Below are positions 27,001 to 36,394 of a stretch of DNA of 54,110 nucleotides, one piece after another; position 1 is the first letter of the stretch; every line of letters starts with the position of its first letter. The stretch is from assembly GCA_017625465.1 (NCBI GenBank), contig JAGAKS010000014.1:1-54110 (forward strand), given 5' to 3'. Position numbers and translations under genes: made by a program. Below the pieces are notes generated by a model. It did not search any database. It saw only the letters and a program-made list of their open reading frames with translations, and was not told where the DNA came from. This DNA is from Clostridia bacterium. GTDB taxonomy: Bacteria; Bacillota; Clostridia; TANB77; CAG-508.

Positions 27001-27578
27001 GAAAGCGCTATTAATTTTTGATTTACTAATACTTGTTTTGAAAGTCCATTGTTTTGAAGTTCTAAATAATAATCTTCTTTAAAAACTCTTTTAAACCACA
27101 AAGCAACTTCTTTAGCTTTTTCCATATCATCTGCTAAAATAGCTTGATTTACACTTCCAGCCAAACATGCACTAAGAGCAATTAAACCTTCACTATATTG
27201 TTCAAGCACTTCTAAATCGATACGTGGTTTGTAATAATAACCTTCTGTAAAAGAAAGAGATACCAATTTTATTAAATTTTGATAACCTATATTATTTTTT
27301 ACTAATAAAATTAAATGTGAATATTTATCATCAATTCCACTTTCTTTTTGTAATCTACTTCGTGGAGCTACATATACTTCACAGCCTATAATTGGCTTTA
27401 TACCTTCTTTTTGACATGCTTGAAAAAAGCTAACTGCTCCAAACATAACCCCGTGGTCTGTAAGGGCAATAGCTTTCATTCCAAGTTCTTTTGCTCTTTT
27501 AGGTAATTCTTCAATTCTACACATTCCATCTAATAAGCTATATTCACTATGTATGTGTAAGTGCACAAAATCTGGCAT
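24078..27578 (-). CDS. dnaE: DNA polymerase III alpha subunit (DnaE type)
   Basis: A replicative C-family polymerase, 1166 aa. The N-terminal PHP domain starts FVHLHIHSEYSLLDGM. The palm has PDFDVDF near 400 and GPGRGSGAGSILAYA just before it. The fingers and beta-binding regions follow, with LRTLTVIEDC and YQEQVMQIV. An OB domain (VKYAGIISKIKKKF) and a C-terminal domain complete it. It lacks the inserted DEDD exonuclease domain that marks PolC, so it is the DnaE form. AGGAG precedes the ATG. No CGG occurs in frame in all 1166 codons. Confidence 0.97.
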   Translation of the reverse strand: MPDFVHLHIHSEYSLLDGMCRIEELPKRAKELGMKAIALTDHGVMFGAVSFFQACQKEGIKPIIGCEVYVAPRSRLQKESGIDDKYSHLILLVKNNIGYQNLIKLVSLSFTEGYYYKPRIDLEVLEQYSEGLIALSACLAGSVNQAILADDMEKAKEVALWFKRVFKEDYYLELQNNGLSKQVLVNQKLIALSRELDIPLVATNDAHYLKQEDSYNHEILLCIQTGKKMTDEDRMRFETDEFYVKTPEEMADYFSNIPEAIENTVKIADKCNFEFEFGVTKLPNYDVPLEFKTHSEYFKKLCDDGIKARYGENPSQEVLDRAEYEISIIEKMGYVDYYLIVWDFIHYAKSVGIPVGPGRGSGAGSILAYAIGITDIDPIKYQLLFERFLNPERISMPDFDVDFCYERRGEVIDYVARKYGADHVSQIITFGTMSARSVIRDVGRVLDIPYNEVDKIAKMIPFENHITLEKALEQNRELKELYSSDEATRRIIEIAKGLEGMPRNASTHACGVVITKNPVDTYVPLYVNDGNVVAEYTMTLLEQLGLLKMDFLGLRTLTVIEDCKKLVKKNRGIDVEFDSEMNDSEVYKLWQEGRTFGIFQFESAGMTAFMKELKPDCLEDLIAGVSLYRPGPMDQIPRYIKGKLCPGHNEYTHPALEPILNVTYGCMVYQEQVMQIVRDLAGYSLGRADLVRRAMGKKKLDVMAKEREVFIHGQIDENGNVIVPGCVRNGIDEVSANKIFDEMAEFAKYAFNKSHAAAYAVVSYRTAYLKRYYKEEFMAATLNSFLGNLDKIPIYIDECKNLNIEILKPDINESDTKFTVSDNKIRFGLGTIKNVGIGVIDNIVKERNKNGKFENFTSFCERMKNETVNKKCIESLIKAGAFDNLGKNRATLLASFENIIDSINQSARNSMENQVSMFDIMSESEKLSESAKYSFTEMPEMEEKDLLSLEKDMLGLYISGHPLDKYKTYIEKQSTINSLNILEINDEIAESGYSKKYKDGQTVKYAGIISKIKKKFTKNNTIMAFVTVEDLHGQIEIIVFDSVYSRSSSLLLEDNVVLIEGRISIREDEPIKIVASKISEFDENDEVTNNEKIKTIQTVIVNITEFDEDKKNKLRGIIKFFSGDKANVKIAVREGEEVKPCGAILMDNKILNIFKELAGDTKVELL

Positions 27579-27598
27579 ATCATTACTCCTACTCTAAG

Positions 27599-27832
27599 TT
27601 ATAGCAGTTTTACTACTTCTCCTACTATTTTTGCAGAAGTTGGTACTTGCAAAATTTCAAATTTAGATACTTTATCTCCAAATTTTATTTCTACTATATC
27701 GCCAACTTTTACATCATAACTTGGTTTTACCACTTTACCATTTACCGATATTCTTCCACTATCTGCTGCATCATTTGCAACAGTTCTACGTTTTATTACT
27801 CTACTAACTTTTAAAAATTTATCTAATCTCAT
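27599..27832 (-). CDS. rqcP: S4-domain RNA-binding protein RqcP (YabO-like)
   Basis: A 77-aa S4-domain protein that starts [20 protein letters not shown], very close to Bacillus YabO/RqcP. In Bacillus RqcP works with RqcH on obstructed 50S subunits to drive alanine-tail synthesis on stalled nascent chains. The basic pattern [10 protein letters not shown] and [20 protein letters not shown] define the S4 fold. Its first 14 bases overlap the end of relQ, implying coupled translation. A ribosome-rescue factor is of interest in a genome that appears to stall or slip at CGG, but the link is inference. Confidence 0.85.
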   Translation of the reverse strand: MRLDKFLKVSRVIKRRTVANDAADSGRISVNGKVVKPSYDVKVGDIVEIKFGDKVSKFEILQVPTSAKIVGEVVKLL

Positions 27833-28571
27833 CTTTCTTTCCTTTACTATTCATTACAAGCACTTGCTCTAATTTTTCAATTAGTTTTATATCGCTAGTA
27901 GACTCCAATGTTTCCATACTTTTTGTAAATTCGTTCATTGTTGCCTCACCTAATCTTGACATTTTTTTATCTAATTGATGTATCATTCTAGCACAAGAAA
28001 CAAGCTCTTTTGAAATATTTTTAGGTACTTCATTTTCATATTTATATTTTATCTTATGTTCTAAACTTGCCCAGAAATCCATTGCAATTGTTCTAATTTG
28101 AATTTCCACTTTAACATCTACTGTTCCATTTGAAAAGCTTACTGGAACTAGTACTATTAAATGAAAACTCGAATAACCACTTTGTTTTGGTGTTTTAATA
28201 TAATCTTTTTTCTCTACAATTTTTAAATCCTCAGATTTTTCAAACATTTCTACAATTCTATAAATGTCTGGCAAAAATGAACATATAATACGAATACCTG
28301 CAACATCATTTATATAATTTACCATATTATTATAGGTTATTCCTAGGTTTTTACGTTCCATTTTCTTTATAATACTTTCAGGCGATTTTAGTCTTGTTTT
28401 AATATGTTCTATTGGATTATATTTATATAAAGTTTGAAATTCATCACTCAAAATATTAACTTTTGTTTCTATTTCTTTTAAAGCAGATTTATACATAAGC
28501 ATAATTTTCTTAAATTCAGCAGTCCCATTTTTAAAATCTTCTAAATTTATAACTATACTATTATCTTCCAA
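27819..28571 (-). CDS. relQ: Small alarmone synthetase (RelQ/YjbM type)
   Basis: A 250-aa single-domain (p)ppGpp synthetase without the HD hydrolase, TGS or ACT domains of Rel. Synthetase motifs are visible: [15 protein letters not shown] (near 61-75) for nucleotide binding, [45 protein letters not shown] with the catalytic Glu. It makes pppGpp/ppGpp from ATP and GTP or GDP under stress. It overlaps rqcP by 14 bases. Confidence 0.9.
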   Translation of the reverse strand: MEDNSIVINLEDFKNGTAEFKKIMLMYKSALKEIETKVNILSDEFQTLYKYNPIEHIKTRLKSPESIIKKMERKNLGITYNNMVNYINDVAGIRIICSFLPDIYRIVEMFEKSEDLKIVEKKDYIKTPKQSGYSSFHLIVLVPVSFSNGTVDVKVEIQIRTIAMDFWASLEHKIKYKYENEVPKNISKELVSCARMIHQLDKKMSRLGEATMNEFTKSMETLESTSDIKLIEKLEQVLVMNSKGKKDEIR

Positions 28572-28676
28572 ATTATCTACCTCCTTTGTATAGAAACATT
28601 CTATATATAAACTATTAAATATATATTAAAATTCTGTGAATTTTTAGTGAAATTGTATTTTTAACTATTAAAAACT

Positions 28677-29159
28677 TTATCTATGGTATGTTTCATTATT
28701 TGATATTTTGAAAGCTCTAAAAATTTGCTCAAGTAAGAATACTCTAATTAATTGATGTGGAAATGTCATTTTAGAAAAGCATATTTTTTCTTTTGAAATA
28801 TCTAGAAGTTCTTTTGATATTCCTAAACTTCCACCAATTACGAAAGTAATTGAACTATTATAATTAACAGAAATATCTTCTATTTTTTTAGAAAAGTCCT
28901 CTGATGAAAGCTCTTTTCCTTTTAAATCTAGACAAATTAAATATGTATCTTTTGGAATTTTTGATATCATAGATTTGCCTTCTTTTTCTTTAATAGATAT
29001 TTCTAAATTTTCGCTAAGTTTTTCAGGTAATTTTTCGTCTGGTACTTCTATTATGTTTAGATTACAATACTTAGATAATCTTTTAGAATATTCTGCTATT
29101 GCATCTTTTAAATAATTTTCTTTTATTTTTCCAGCACATACTACATTTACAGTTAGCAT
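28677..29159 (-). CDS. rlmH: 23S rRNA pseudouridine1915 N3-methyltransferase RlmH
   Basis: RlmH is a SPOUT methyltransferase that methylates pseudouridine 1915 in helix 69 of 23S rRNA. The 160-aa length is usual. SAM-binding and knot segments are TYLICLDLKGKELSSEDF and ITFVIGGSLGIS, and the C-terminal FPHQLIRVFLLEQIFRAFKI with NNETYHR is diagnostic. It is transcribed alone, about 100 bases upstream of relQ. Confidence 0.97.
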   Translation of the reverse strand: MLTVNVVCAGKIKENYLKDAIAEYSKRLSKYCNLNIIEVPDEKLPEKLSENLEISIKEKEGKSMISKIPKDTYLICLDLKGKELSSEDFSKKIEDISVNYNSSITFVIGGSLGISKELLDISKEKICFSKMTFPHQLIRVFLLEQIFRAFKISNNETYHR

Positions 29160-29232
29160 ATTGTTCTCCTTTTTTCAACTATAATGTATCACATTTATTA
29201 AGATTTTTCAATAAAACTGCCTTAAATCTAAA

Positions 29233-29260
29233 AAAACGTTTACAAAAATGTAAACGTTTT
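29233..29260 (-). terminator. Terminator after the coat-like gene
   Basis: AAAACGTTTACA at 29233-29244 pairs with TGTAAACGTTTT at 29249-29260 around AAAA, followed by a run of U on the minus strand. Confidence 0.9.
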
Positions 29261-29270
29261 AATTTTAAAA

Positions 29271-29903
29271 TTATATCATTCCCATATACCTTGGGTCATA
29301 ATAACCTTGTGACATGGTATTCATGGTGTTCATTGCCCCTATATTATTATAATTTCCCATATTAGACCTAGACAGTAATTCTTTAATTATAATTATTTTT
29401 ATTAAATCTTTTAATAAATTATTACCCGTATTTGATGTTTGAACTGCCATACTACTTGCTGGTCTAGTAGCTTCCGCATTAACTGGTCTATTATTACTGC
29501 TATTTTGACTTGCAGTTCTTGCAGGTCCCTGAGTTACTGTATCATCTCCGCTCATTTGATTTGAATTACTTGATAAAGTGGAAACATCACCTTCTACAAT
29601 ATTATACACTGTATCTACCATATTATTCAAATTATCTTCTGTATAGTACTGATAACTGTTGTTAGCAAGAACTCTTTTGGCCACTGGTTCAATTATTTTA
29701 TACACTTGTGGGTACATATTTTCTACAGAATTTTGTGAAGTATAAGAATTCATAAATGGATTTACATTTTGACGCATTCCTGTATTAGACATATTTCCCA
29801 TGGGCATATAATTATTCATACCATTATATGGATATGTATTATTTTGTGGTTGACTATAATAAAAAGCATCTCGCATATAATCATTATTATTTTGATAAAA
29901 CAT
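29271..29903 (-). CDS. Asn/Gln/Met-rich protein, possible spore coat component
   Basis: A 210-aa low-complexity protein. Residues 1-60 are rich in Asn, Tyr, Met and Gln. Residues 63-105 form an ordered segment, YPQVYKIIEPVAKRVL and NNMVDTVYNIVEGD. A Ser/Asn linker and a short hydrophobic helix (LLKDLIKIIIIKELLSR) follow, then a Met/Asn/Gly tail. The YPQVYKIIEPV-type segment resembles small proteins annotated as coat-associated in clostridia. Its promoter has a CATANNNT -10 box of the mother-cell sigma E/K type. The coat role is inference. Confidence 0.6.
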   Translation of the reverse strand: MFYQNNNDYMRDAFYYSQPQNNTYPYNGMNNYMPMGNMSNTGMRQNVNPFMNSYTSQNSVENMYPQVYKIIEPVAKRVLANNSYQYYTEDNLNNMVDTVYNIVEGDVSTLSSNSNQMSGDDTVTQGPARTASQNSSNNRPVNAEATRPASSMAVQTSNTGNNLLKDLIKIIIIKELLSRSNMGNYNNIGAMNTMNTMSQGYYDPRYMGMI

Positions 29904-29923
29904 AATTTTACCTCCCTTATAAG

Positions 29924-29931
29924 ATTATATG
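29924..29931 (-). promoter_or_regulatory. Sigma E/K-like -10 element before the coat-like gene
   Basis: On the minus strand CATATAAT fits the CATANNNT -10 box of mother-cell sporulation sigma factors. A GTATAAA 15 bases upstream is a passable sigma-E -35. A GGGAGG SD follows. A plain sigma-A reading is also possible. Confidence 0.4.
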
Positions 29932-29947
29932 AGTGATGCTTACTATT

Positions 29948-31357
29948 TTATACTATTTCTTTTACTAATTCTTTAAAAATTTCTCCTCTTTCTTCATAAT
30001 TTCTAAAACTATCTAATGGAGAACTTGCTGGTGAAAACAATACTATATCGCCTTTTTTAGTCATTTTGTTTGCAATAGATACTGCTTCGTACAAAGTTGT
30101 ACATCTTTTTATTTCAAAATCTTTTTTTCCATCAATTAATGCCACTTCGATTGCTTTTGCAATTTTGTCTGAAGTCTGACTAAGTAATATTGCAGCTTTA
30201 CAATGTCTTACAATTTCTTTTCCAAGTTCTGCATAATCAAATTTTTTATCATACCCTCCAGCAATTAAAATTATATCTCTGCCTGGAAAAGCATTTAAGC
30301 AAGCCTTAGTTCTACTTGGGAATTCACTAGAAGAATCATTATACCAAATAATTCTGTCTGGTGTTTCTTTTGCAATTTCAAGTCTATGTGGAACACCTTC
30401 AAAAGATGAAATTGCATCTGTTTGTATGTCCAATGTAGTTAAGTCTTTTGTTGCAGCAATTGCAGCTGCTATATTTTCATAATTGTGCATTCCTTTTATT
30501 ATAGCTTTTTTAGTATCAAAAACATGACTTCTAAGTCCATTCTTGCAGACTTTAATTACATTATCATCTATCATATATCCATTTGGAATTTTATTTTTGC
30601 TACTATAAAAAATAACATTACCAGGTGCTTCGATTGCTAAATCTCTGGTTATTTCGCAATCATAATTTAAAATTAAAGTATCTTCTGAAGTTTGGTTTGC
30701 AAAAACATTTTTTATACTATTAACGTATTCTTCAAAAGATGAATGAATTTTTATATGTGTATCAGAAATACTAGTGATTACAGATATATTTGGACTTATC
30801 TTCATATTCATTAACTGAAAACTGCTTAATTCTAAAATAACTATATCATCTGGTTTTATATCATAAATTTTAGTAAAAAGTGGATTACCATTATTACCAC
30901 CAAAATAGCAATTGTAACCAGCATTTTTTAAAATTTCATATATTAAAGTGGCTGTTGTTGTTTTTCCATCACTTCCAGTAACTCCAATTACTTTGCAAGG
31001 ACATAATTCTATAAACATTTCAACTTCTGTTGTTATAATAGCACCACGTCTTGCTTCTCGCATTAAATCACTATTAGTAGGAAGTAAACTTGGAGAACGA
31101 AAAATTACATCAAATTCATCTAGTTCATCCAAATAATCTTCTCCAAAATAGCATTCCATTCCATAATTTACAATTTTATCTATAACATATTTATCAATAT
31201 ATTCAGCTTCTTTTCTTTCAAAAATTGTTACTATAGCGCCAACATCATGTAAATAATCTATCAAAGGGATATTACTAATTCCAAGACCAATAAGGGCAAC
31301 ACTGCGCCCTTTTAAATATGTATTAAATTCAATTAATTTACCATTTACATATTCCAT
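29948..31357 (-). CDS. murD: UDP-N-acetylmuramoyl-L-alanine--D-glutamate ligase
   Basis: MurD adds D-glutamate to UDP-MurNAc-L-Ala in peptidoglycan synthesis. The 469 aa show the N-terminal Rossmann domain (VALIGLGISNIPLIDYL), the ATP loop GVTGSDGKTTTATL near 125, FGGNNGNPL, ELSSFQLM, NYENIAAAIAATKDL and the C-terminal GVPHRLEIA with IAGGYDKKFDY. It stands outside a mur/fts cluster. The P-loop kinase gene lies just upstream, 10 bases apart. Confidence 0.95.
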   Translation of the reverse strand: MEYVNGKLIEFNTYLKGRSVALIGLGISNIPLIDYLHDVGAIVTIFERKEAEYIDKYVIDKIVNYGMECYFGEDYLDELDEFDVIFRSPSLLPTNSDLMREARRGAIITTEVEMFIELCPCKVIGVTGSDGKTTTATLIYEILKNAGYNCYFGGNNGNPLFTKIYDIKPDDIVILELSSFQLMNMKISPNISVITSISDTHIKIHSSFEEYVNSIKNVFANQTSEDTLILNYDCEITRDLAIEAPGNVIFYSSKNKIPNGYMIDDNVIKVCKNGLRSHVFDTKKAIIKGMHNYENIAAAIAATKDLTTLDIQTDAISSFEGVPHRLEIAKETPDRIIWYNDSSSEFPSRTKACLNAFPGRDIILIAGGYDKKFDYAELGKEIVRHCKAAILLSQTSDKIAKAIEVALIDGKKDFEIKRCTTLYEAVSIANKMTKKGDIVLFSPASSPLDSFRNYEERGEIFKELVKEIV

Positions 31358-31367
31358 ACAAACCTCT

Positions 31368-32060
31368 TTATACTACTTGTGGTAGTTTAATATTGCTTAA
31401 TACCTTTTCTGTTGATTCTTTGACTGTTTTACAATCTGTTACATCTATTTCTTTTGTGTTTTCACTTATTCTATAAAAACCAGCTTCTTCTTGGAGTTTA
31501 TCTCTTTTAATAATATTATTTTTAATATCTTCAAATGTTTCTTTACCATTATATTGCATACATTTTCTTTTCACTCTTTCATCTAAATCTGCTGTAATAA
31601 AGAAATGATAATCTAACTCAGGATAAATTGTTGTTAAAGCTCGACCTGAAACTATAACATTATATAAGCTTTTTTGTTCTTCGATTAGATTTTTAGCATA
31701 AGCAAATAGTTTTCTATTATCTGCTTTGCCACCAACGGTTGAAACTGCCATCGATGCTTCTTTTGATTGAATTATATCTTCATCTATTTTTTCGCCATCT
31801 ATATATATAACTGTTTCTCTATTTTCCAATTCTATTTTTACATTAAACAAATCCATCATTTCTTTAATGTCTAAATCTTTACCTTGCTTTTTTAATTCTT
31901 CTAAGTTTTTTCCATTCTTCATCATGGCATATACAATTGCTCTATATAAATTGCCACCATGAAACAAAATTGAATTTGGAATAAATTTTAAAAGTTCTCT
32001 ACAGATACTAGTTTTTCCAGCACCTACAAGTCCTTCAATTCCGATTACTAAATTTGCCAT
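31368..32060 (-). CDS. P-loop kinase, cytidylate/deoxynucleoside kinase-like
   Basis: A 230-aa protein with Walker A GIEGLVGAGKTSICREL at about 7-23, a LYRAIVYAMM segment as in cytidylate kinases, VSGRALTTIYPELDYHFFITAD as a Walker B-like and substrate region, and RVKRKCMQYNG for the lid. It resembles the Cmk/AAA_18 group, but GSGKG is replaced by GAGKT and the CMP-specific motifs are not clear, so the substrate is uncertain. It is followed 10 bases later by murD. Confidence 0.7.
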   Translation of the reverse strand: MANLVIGIEGLVGAGKTSICRELLKFIPNSILFHGGNLYRAIVYAMMKNGKNLEELKKQGKDLDIKEMMDLFNVKIELENRETVIYIDGEKIDEDIIQSKEASMAVSTVGGKADNRKLFAYAKNLIEEQKSLYNVIVSGRALTTIYPELDYHFFITADLDERVKRKCMQYNGKETFEDIKNNIIKRDKLQEEAGFYRISENTKEIDVTDCKTVKESTEKVLSNIKLPQVV

Positions 32061-32184
32061 TTGTTTTAACCTTTCATTTTTATATGTGTATTATATATTA
32101 TTTTTCTGAAATTTACAATATCTTGAATATTTTTCTAATTTTTAGCCAAAATAATTTTATAAAGTTTAAAAGGAGGTGCTCATC

Positions 32185-32280
32185 ATGAGTAATAAGAGCA
32201 AAAACAACAATAACAACCAATCAAACAAAAACAACTCTCAAAAAGGAAATCAATCTCAAAAAAATAATAATAACGAATAG
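32185..32280 (+). CDS. 31-aa Asn/Lys/Gln/Ser-rich small protein, possibly forespore-expressed
   Basis: AGGAGGTG, a full SD site, lies 7 bases before the ATG at 32185. The product begins MSNKSKNNNNNQSNKN and ends SQKGNQSQKNNNNE, with no hydrophobic residue after Met1. A strong terminator follows. Upstream, GAATA and CAAAATA separated by 17 bases (about 32132-32160) resemble the sigma-G boxes of the gerA promoter, with one -10 mismatch. Composition and signals recall small acid-soluble or gamma-type spore proteins, though length and sequence match none I know. It lies divergent to the P-loop kinase gene and convergent to uvrA. Confidence 0.7.
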   Translation: MSNKSKNNNNNQSNKNNSQKGNQSQKNNNNE

Positions 32281-32285
32281 TTAAC

Positions 32286-32326
32286 AAAAGAAAGTGATTT
32301 ATACCTAGTATATTTCACTTTCTTTT
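32286..32326. terminator. Terminator between the small gene and uvrA
   Basis: AAAAGAAAGTGA at 32286-32297 pairs with TCACTTTCTTTT at 32315-32326. U-rich on both sides, it can serve both convergent genes. Confidence 0.85.
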
Positions 32327-32335
32327 TACATAATT

Positions 32336-35164
32336 TTATAAATCTAAATATTTTTTCAAAAATTTTCCAGTATATGAGCGTTCATTTTTTACTATTTGTT
32401 CTGGTGTACCAATTGCAATAACTTCTCCACCTTTTTCTCCGCCTTCTTGGCCCAAATCTATAATATGGTCTGCTGTTTTTATTAAATCTAAATTATGTTC
32501 AATAACTAGAATTGTATTTCCTGTATCTACTAATCTTTGTAAAATATCTATTAATCTATGAACATCTGCAATATGAAGTCCAGTTGTAGGTTCATCTAAA
32601 ATATATAATGTTTTTCCAGTTGCTTTTTTAGATAATTCTGTTGCAAGTTTAACTCTTTGAGCTTCACCACCTGATAATGTAGTTGAAGGTTGTCCAAGTT
32701 TAATATAACCTAATCCAACATCTAAAAGTGTTTGAATTTTTTGTTTTACTCTTGGTAAATTACTGAAAAATTCTAAAGCTTCTTCAACTGTCATATCTAA
32801 AACGTCTGATATACTCTTTCCTTTATATTTAACCTCTAAAGTCTCTCTATTGTATCTTTTACCATTACAAACTTCACAAGGCACATAAATATCTGGTAAG
32901 AAATTCATTTCTATTCTAACCATACCATCACCTTGACAAGCTTCACATCTACCACCAGCAACATTAAAGCTAAATCTACCTTTTTGATATCCACGCATTT
33001 TTGCTTCATTAGTTTCAGCAAAAACATCTCTAATAATATCAAATACACCTGTATATGTTGCAGGGTTTGAACGTGGTGATCTTCCTATTGGTGATTGATC
33101 TATATTTATAACCTTATCAATATTCTCTAAACCTTTTATTTTATCGCATTTACCAGGTTTTTCGTTAGAACCATTTAGTTCTCTTGCTAAATATTTATAT
33201 AAAACCTCATTAACTAATGTAGATTTTCCAGAACCTGAAACACCTGTTACACAGTTAAATACTCCTAGTGGAATTTTTACGTTTACATTTTTTAGATTGT
33301 TTTCAACTGCATTTATTATTTCTATGCTTCTACCATTAGATTTTCTTCTTGTCTTTGGCACAGCAATTTTCTTTCTTCCACTTAAATATTGCCCTGTTAT
33401 AGAATTTGGAACTTCTTTTATTTCATCTGCTGTTCCTTGCGCCATAACATTTCCACCATGAACACCAGCTTCTGGACCAATATCTATAATTTGATCTGCA
33501 GCATACATAGTATCTTCATCATGTTCAACTACTATTAAAGTATTTCCTAAATCACGAAGTTTTTTTAGTGTTTGAATTAGCTTATCATTATCTCTTTGAT
33601 GAAGTCCTATACTTGGCTCATCTAAAATATATAAAACTCCTGATAAACCTGAACCTATTTGAGTTGCGAGTCTAATTCTTTGCGCTTCTCCACCTGATAA
33701 TGTACCAGCACTTCTAGATAATGTTAGATATTCCAAACCTACATCCATTAAAAATTGCAATCTTTGTTTAAGCTCTCTAAAAATAAGGTCTGCTATCATT
33801 TGTTCTGTTTTTGTTAATTTTAAAGACTCTAAATAATCCTTAATTTTATTTATTGGCATTTCTGTAAGTTCATTTATGTTTTTATCTCCAACTTTTATTG
33901 AAAGCACTTCTTTTTTTAATCTTGCGCCATGGCAAGTATTACATGGGCTATTACTCATATACATTTCATAGAAAGTTCTCATTCCTTGAGACTTTGTCTC
34001 TCTATATCTTCTATCTAGAGTAGGAAGTACACCTTCAAAAGCTTGAGTAAATTTTCTTGTACCTGCACTTGAAGTATATTCAAAATCTATTTTTTCATCG
34101 CCTGTACCATATAAAATTTTCTCCATAAATTCTCTTGGTAATTTTTTTATAGGTTTATTTTTTATATCTACACCATAATGTTTTCCTATACTTTCAAAGT
34201 ACATTTTTGCCATAGTATCGCCTTTTTTCATAGTGCTTGAACCAAAGGCTTTTATTCCATCATAAAGAGTTTTGTTCTTATCTGGAACAATTAAATCTTC
34301 ATCCATTTTCATTAAATAACCAATACCTGTACATTCAGGACATGCACCTTGTGGATTATTAAATGAAAACATTCTTGGTGATAATTCTTCAAAACTAATA
34401 TTGCAATCTGGGCAAGCATAATTGCTACTGTATAAAACTTCTTGCTTTCCTACTATATCTATGGTTACTAAGTTATTAGCATATTTTAATGCTGTCTCTA
34501 TTGATTCTGCTAATCTATTTCTAATATCTTCTTTTATAACTAATCTATCAACAATAATATCTATATCATGTTTTTTTGTTCTTGCAAGTTCTATATCATC
34601 TGTTAAATCATATATAGTTCCATCAACTCTAACCCTAACAAAACCATTTTTTTGTAAATCTTGAAATAGCTTTGTATATTCACCTTTTTTTCCTCTAATA
34701 ACAGGTGCTAAAACTTGAATTCTTGTTCCCTCTTCTAGTGAAAGTACACTATCTACAATTTGGTCTATTGTTTGCTTTTCTATTTTTTTACCACAATTTG
34801 GACAATAAGGAACACCAATTCTAGCATACAATAAACGAATATAATCGTATATTTCAGTAACAGTTCCAACTGTTGAACGTGGATTTTTAGAAGTAGTTTT
34901 TTGGTCTATTGAAATTGCTGGAGAAAGTCCTTCTATACTTTCTACATCTGGCTTTTCCATTAAACCTAAAAATTGTCTCGCATAAGAAGATAAACTTTCT
35001 ACATATCTTCTTTGCCCTTCAGCATATAAGGTATCAAAAGCTAAAGATGATTTTCCAGAACCTGAAAGCCCAGTAATAACTACCAATTTATCTTTTGGTA
35101 TTTCTATATTTATATTTTTTAAGTTATGCTCCTTCGCACCTTTTATTATAATCTTATCACTCAT
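32336..35164 (-). CDS. uvrA: Excinuclease ABC subunit A
   Basis: UvrA recognises damage in nucleotide excision repair. I start at [15 protein letters not shown] (942 aa) because GAAGGGG lies 9 bases before it. An ATG eight codons upstream lacks an SD. Two ABC ATPase modules are present: Walker [13 protein letters not shown] and [12 protein letters not shown], with signature [12 protein letters not shown] and [12 protein letters not shown]. The zinc-binding cysteines in [24 protein letters not shown] and [15 protein letters not shown] are intact. uvrB lies 2.9 kb upstream, separated by the HipA-like module. It contains no in-frame CGG. Confidence 0.97.
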   Translation of the reverse strand: MSDKIIIKGAKEHNLKNINIEIPKDKLVVITGLSGSGKSSLAFDTLYAEGQRRYVESLSSYARQFLGLMEKPDVESIEGLSPAISIDQKTTSKNPRSTVGTVTEIYDYIRLLYARIGVPYCPNCGKKIEKQTIDQIVDSVLSLEEGTRIQVLAPVIRGKKGEYTKLFQDLQKNGFVRVRVDGTIYDLTDDIELARTKKHDIDIIVDRLVIKEDIRNRLAESIETALKYANNLVTIDIVGKQEVLYSSNYACPDCNISFEELSPRMFSFNNPQGACPECTGIGYLMKMDEDLIVPDKNKTLYDGIKAFGSSTMKKGDTMAKMYFESIGKHYGVDIKNKPIKKLPREFMEKILYGTGDEKIDFEYTSSAGTRKFTQAFEGVLPTLDRRYRETKSQGMRTFYEMYMSNSPCNTCHGARLKKEVLSIKVGDKNINELTEMPINKIKDYLESLKLTKTEQMIADLIFRELKQRLQFLMDVGLEYLTLSRSAGTLSGGEAQRIRLATQIGSGLSGVLYILDEPSIGLHQRDNDKLIQTLKKLRDLGNTLIVVEHDEDTMYAADQIIDIGPEAGVHGGNVMAQGTADEIKEVPNSITGQYLSGRKKIAVPKTRRKSNGRSIEIINAVENNLKNVNVKIPLGVFNCVTGVSGSGKSTLVNEVLYKYLARELNGSNEKPGKCDKIKGLENIDKVINIDQSPIGRSPRSNPATYTGVFDIIRDVFAETNEAKMRGYQKGRFSFNVAGGRCEACQGDGMVRIEMNFLPDIYVPCEVCNGKRYNRETLEVKYKGKSISDVLDMTVEEALEFFSNLPRVKQKIQTLLDVGLGYIKLGQPSTTLSGGEAQRVKLATELSKKATGKTLYILDEPTTGLHIADVHRLIDILQRLVDTGNTILVIEHNLDLIKTADHIIDLGQEGGEKGGEVIAIGTPEQIVKNERSYTGKFLKKYLDL

Positions 35165-35243
35165 TATTATAACCCCTTCAAAAAACATAAGTTCTTAAAA
35201 TTATATCACACTTTTAAAGGATAATCTATATTTTTTACGAAAA

Positions 35244-35267
35244 AGAAGCTAATTTTTATTAGCTTCT
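35244..35267 (-). terminator. Terminator of the HipA-like operon
   Basis: AGAAGCTAAT at 35244-35253 pairs with ATTAGCTTCT at 35258-35267, with TTTTT following on the minus strand. The arm overlaps the stop codon of the last kinase gene. Confidence 0.85.
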
Positions 35268-36393
35268 ATCCTATCATTATTTCATCTAATTTTTCTTTTT
35301 TCTTATTGTCCTTTGCTCTTAATAATAATTCTCTCGCATATTGACTTCTTTTAGAATATAATTCTTTTCCGTAAACACTATATTCTAAAGGTAATTCATC
35401 ATTTTCTGTAAGTTCATCTGCATCCTGACTTCTTCTAGTAATTCCTTTCATTGATGAATACAAATTTTCTATATCTTGTTCACTAACTCTATCTATTATT
35501 TTTTGAATTGAAGGAATTGCATATTCAGGATATTTTCTAACAATATGTTCTAACATCATTTTATAAGAAAGTCCAGAATGTATTGGAGAAATTCCCATTC
35601 TTGATAATGATTTTCTATCTGTTATATCTGGTGTATATTCATCATTTACATATTTTTTCATTTCAGCAACTGGCTTACTTAAACCAAGAACTCGTTCATT
35701 ATCATATAAAGAATACATTTCTAATCTTCCTGTTTCAGCATCTACACACATTGCCCAATTTTGAGAATGTCTATCATCATTTCCAAATAAACAATCATAA
35801 GCTACCATGTCAAATGCATCTCTTAGATTTTCTTTTACATCACTCTCTATTTGCTCTTTTGAACGTTTTCCTAATTGTTTTTCAATATCTATTGTTTGTG
35901 TTATAATAGATAAAATTATAACATCTATATTATCTTCTTTATTTAATTGCATATAACTTTTAAAAGCTGGTGAACATAGCTCTTCTTCAACAATTCCTTT
36001 AAATTTTTGCGGATATTTATGCATAAAGTTTGTAACTATACCTTCACCTAAAATCATTGATTGAGATGGCTTTAATAAACGAGTACTGCCACAAGCAGTA
36101 TATAAATGTTTTGATTTTGAATATTTATTTTTGTAATCATGTAAAGTAATCAAAGATACTGGACATGCTTTTACTCCTGCTTTTTCTGCTAAAAGATATC
36201 CAAAATATTCTCCAACATGGTTAAACATTTTACTTTTTTGTGGTTGTCCATTAACTTTTTGACTATGTTGTCTTTTTACCAATATATTATCATTTTGTCC
36301 TACAAACCAGTATTTAGGTTGAATATCTCCCATATATTCTGGACGATTTTTTACATATTTACTATCTATGTTATCAAAAACAAATTTTTCCAT
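35266..36393 (-). CDS. HipA-like kinase (first paralogue)
   Basis: A 375-aa protein with the kinase core of HipA-type Ser/Thr kinases. DCLFGNDDRHSQNWA near 198-212 matches the catalytic loop with Asp and Asn metal ligands. LYSLYDNERVLG near 228 matches the D-N-E metal segment. The N-terminal WFVGQNDNILVKRQHS carries the likely ATP-contact lysine. It lacks the small HipA N-terminal subdomain, which is encoded separately by the gene directly upstream. HipA kinases phosphorylate aminoacyl-tRNA synthetases. The target here is unknown. The start codon follows the upstream stop by one base. Confidence 0.7.
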   Translation of the reverse strand: MEKFVFDNIDSKYVKNRPEYMGDIQPKYWFVGQNDNILVKRQHSQKVNGQPQKSKMFNHVGEYFGYLLAEKAGVKACPVSLITLHDYKNKYSKSKHLYTACGSTRLLKPSQSMILGEGIVTNFMHKYPQKFKGIVEEELCSPAFKSYMQLNKEDNIDVIILSIITQTIDIEKQLGKRSKEQIESDVKENLRDAFDMVAYDCLFGNDDRHSQNWAMCVDAETGRLEMYSLYDNERVLGLSKPVAEMKKYVNDEYTPDITDRKSLSRMGISPIHSGLSYKMMLEHIVRKYPEYAIPSIQKIIDRVSEQDIENLYSSMKGITRRSQDADELTENDELPLEYSVYGKELYSKRSQYARELLLRAKDNKKKEKLDEIMIG

Positions 36394-36394
36394 T

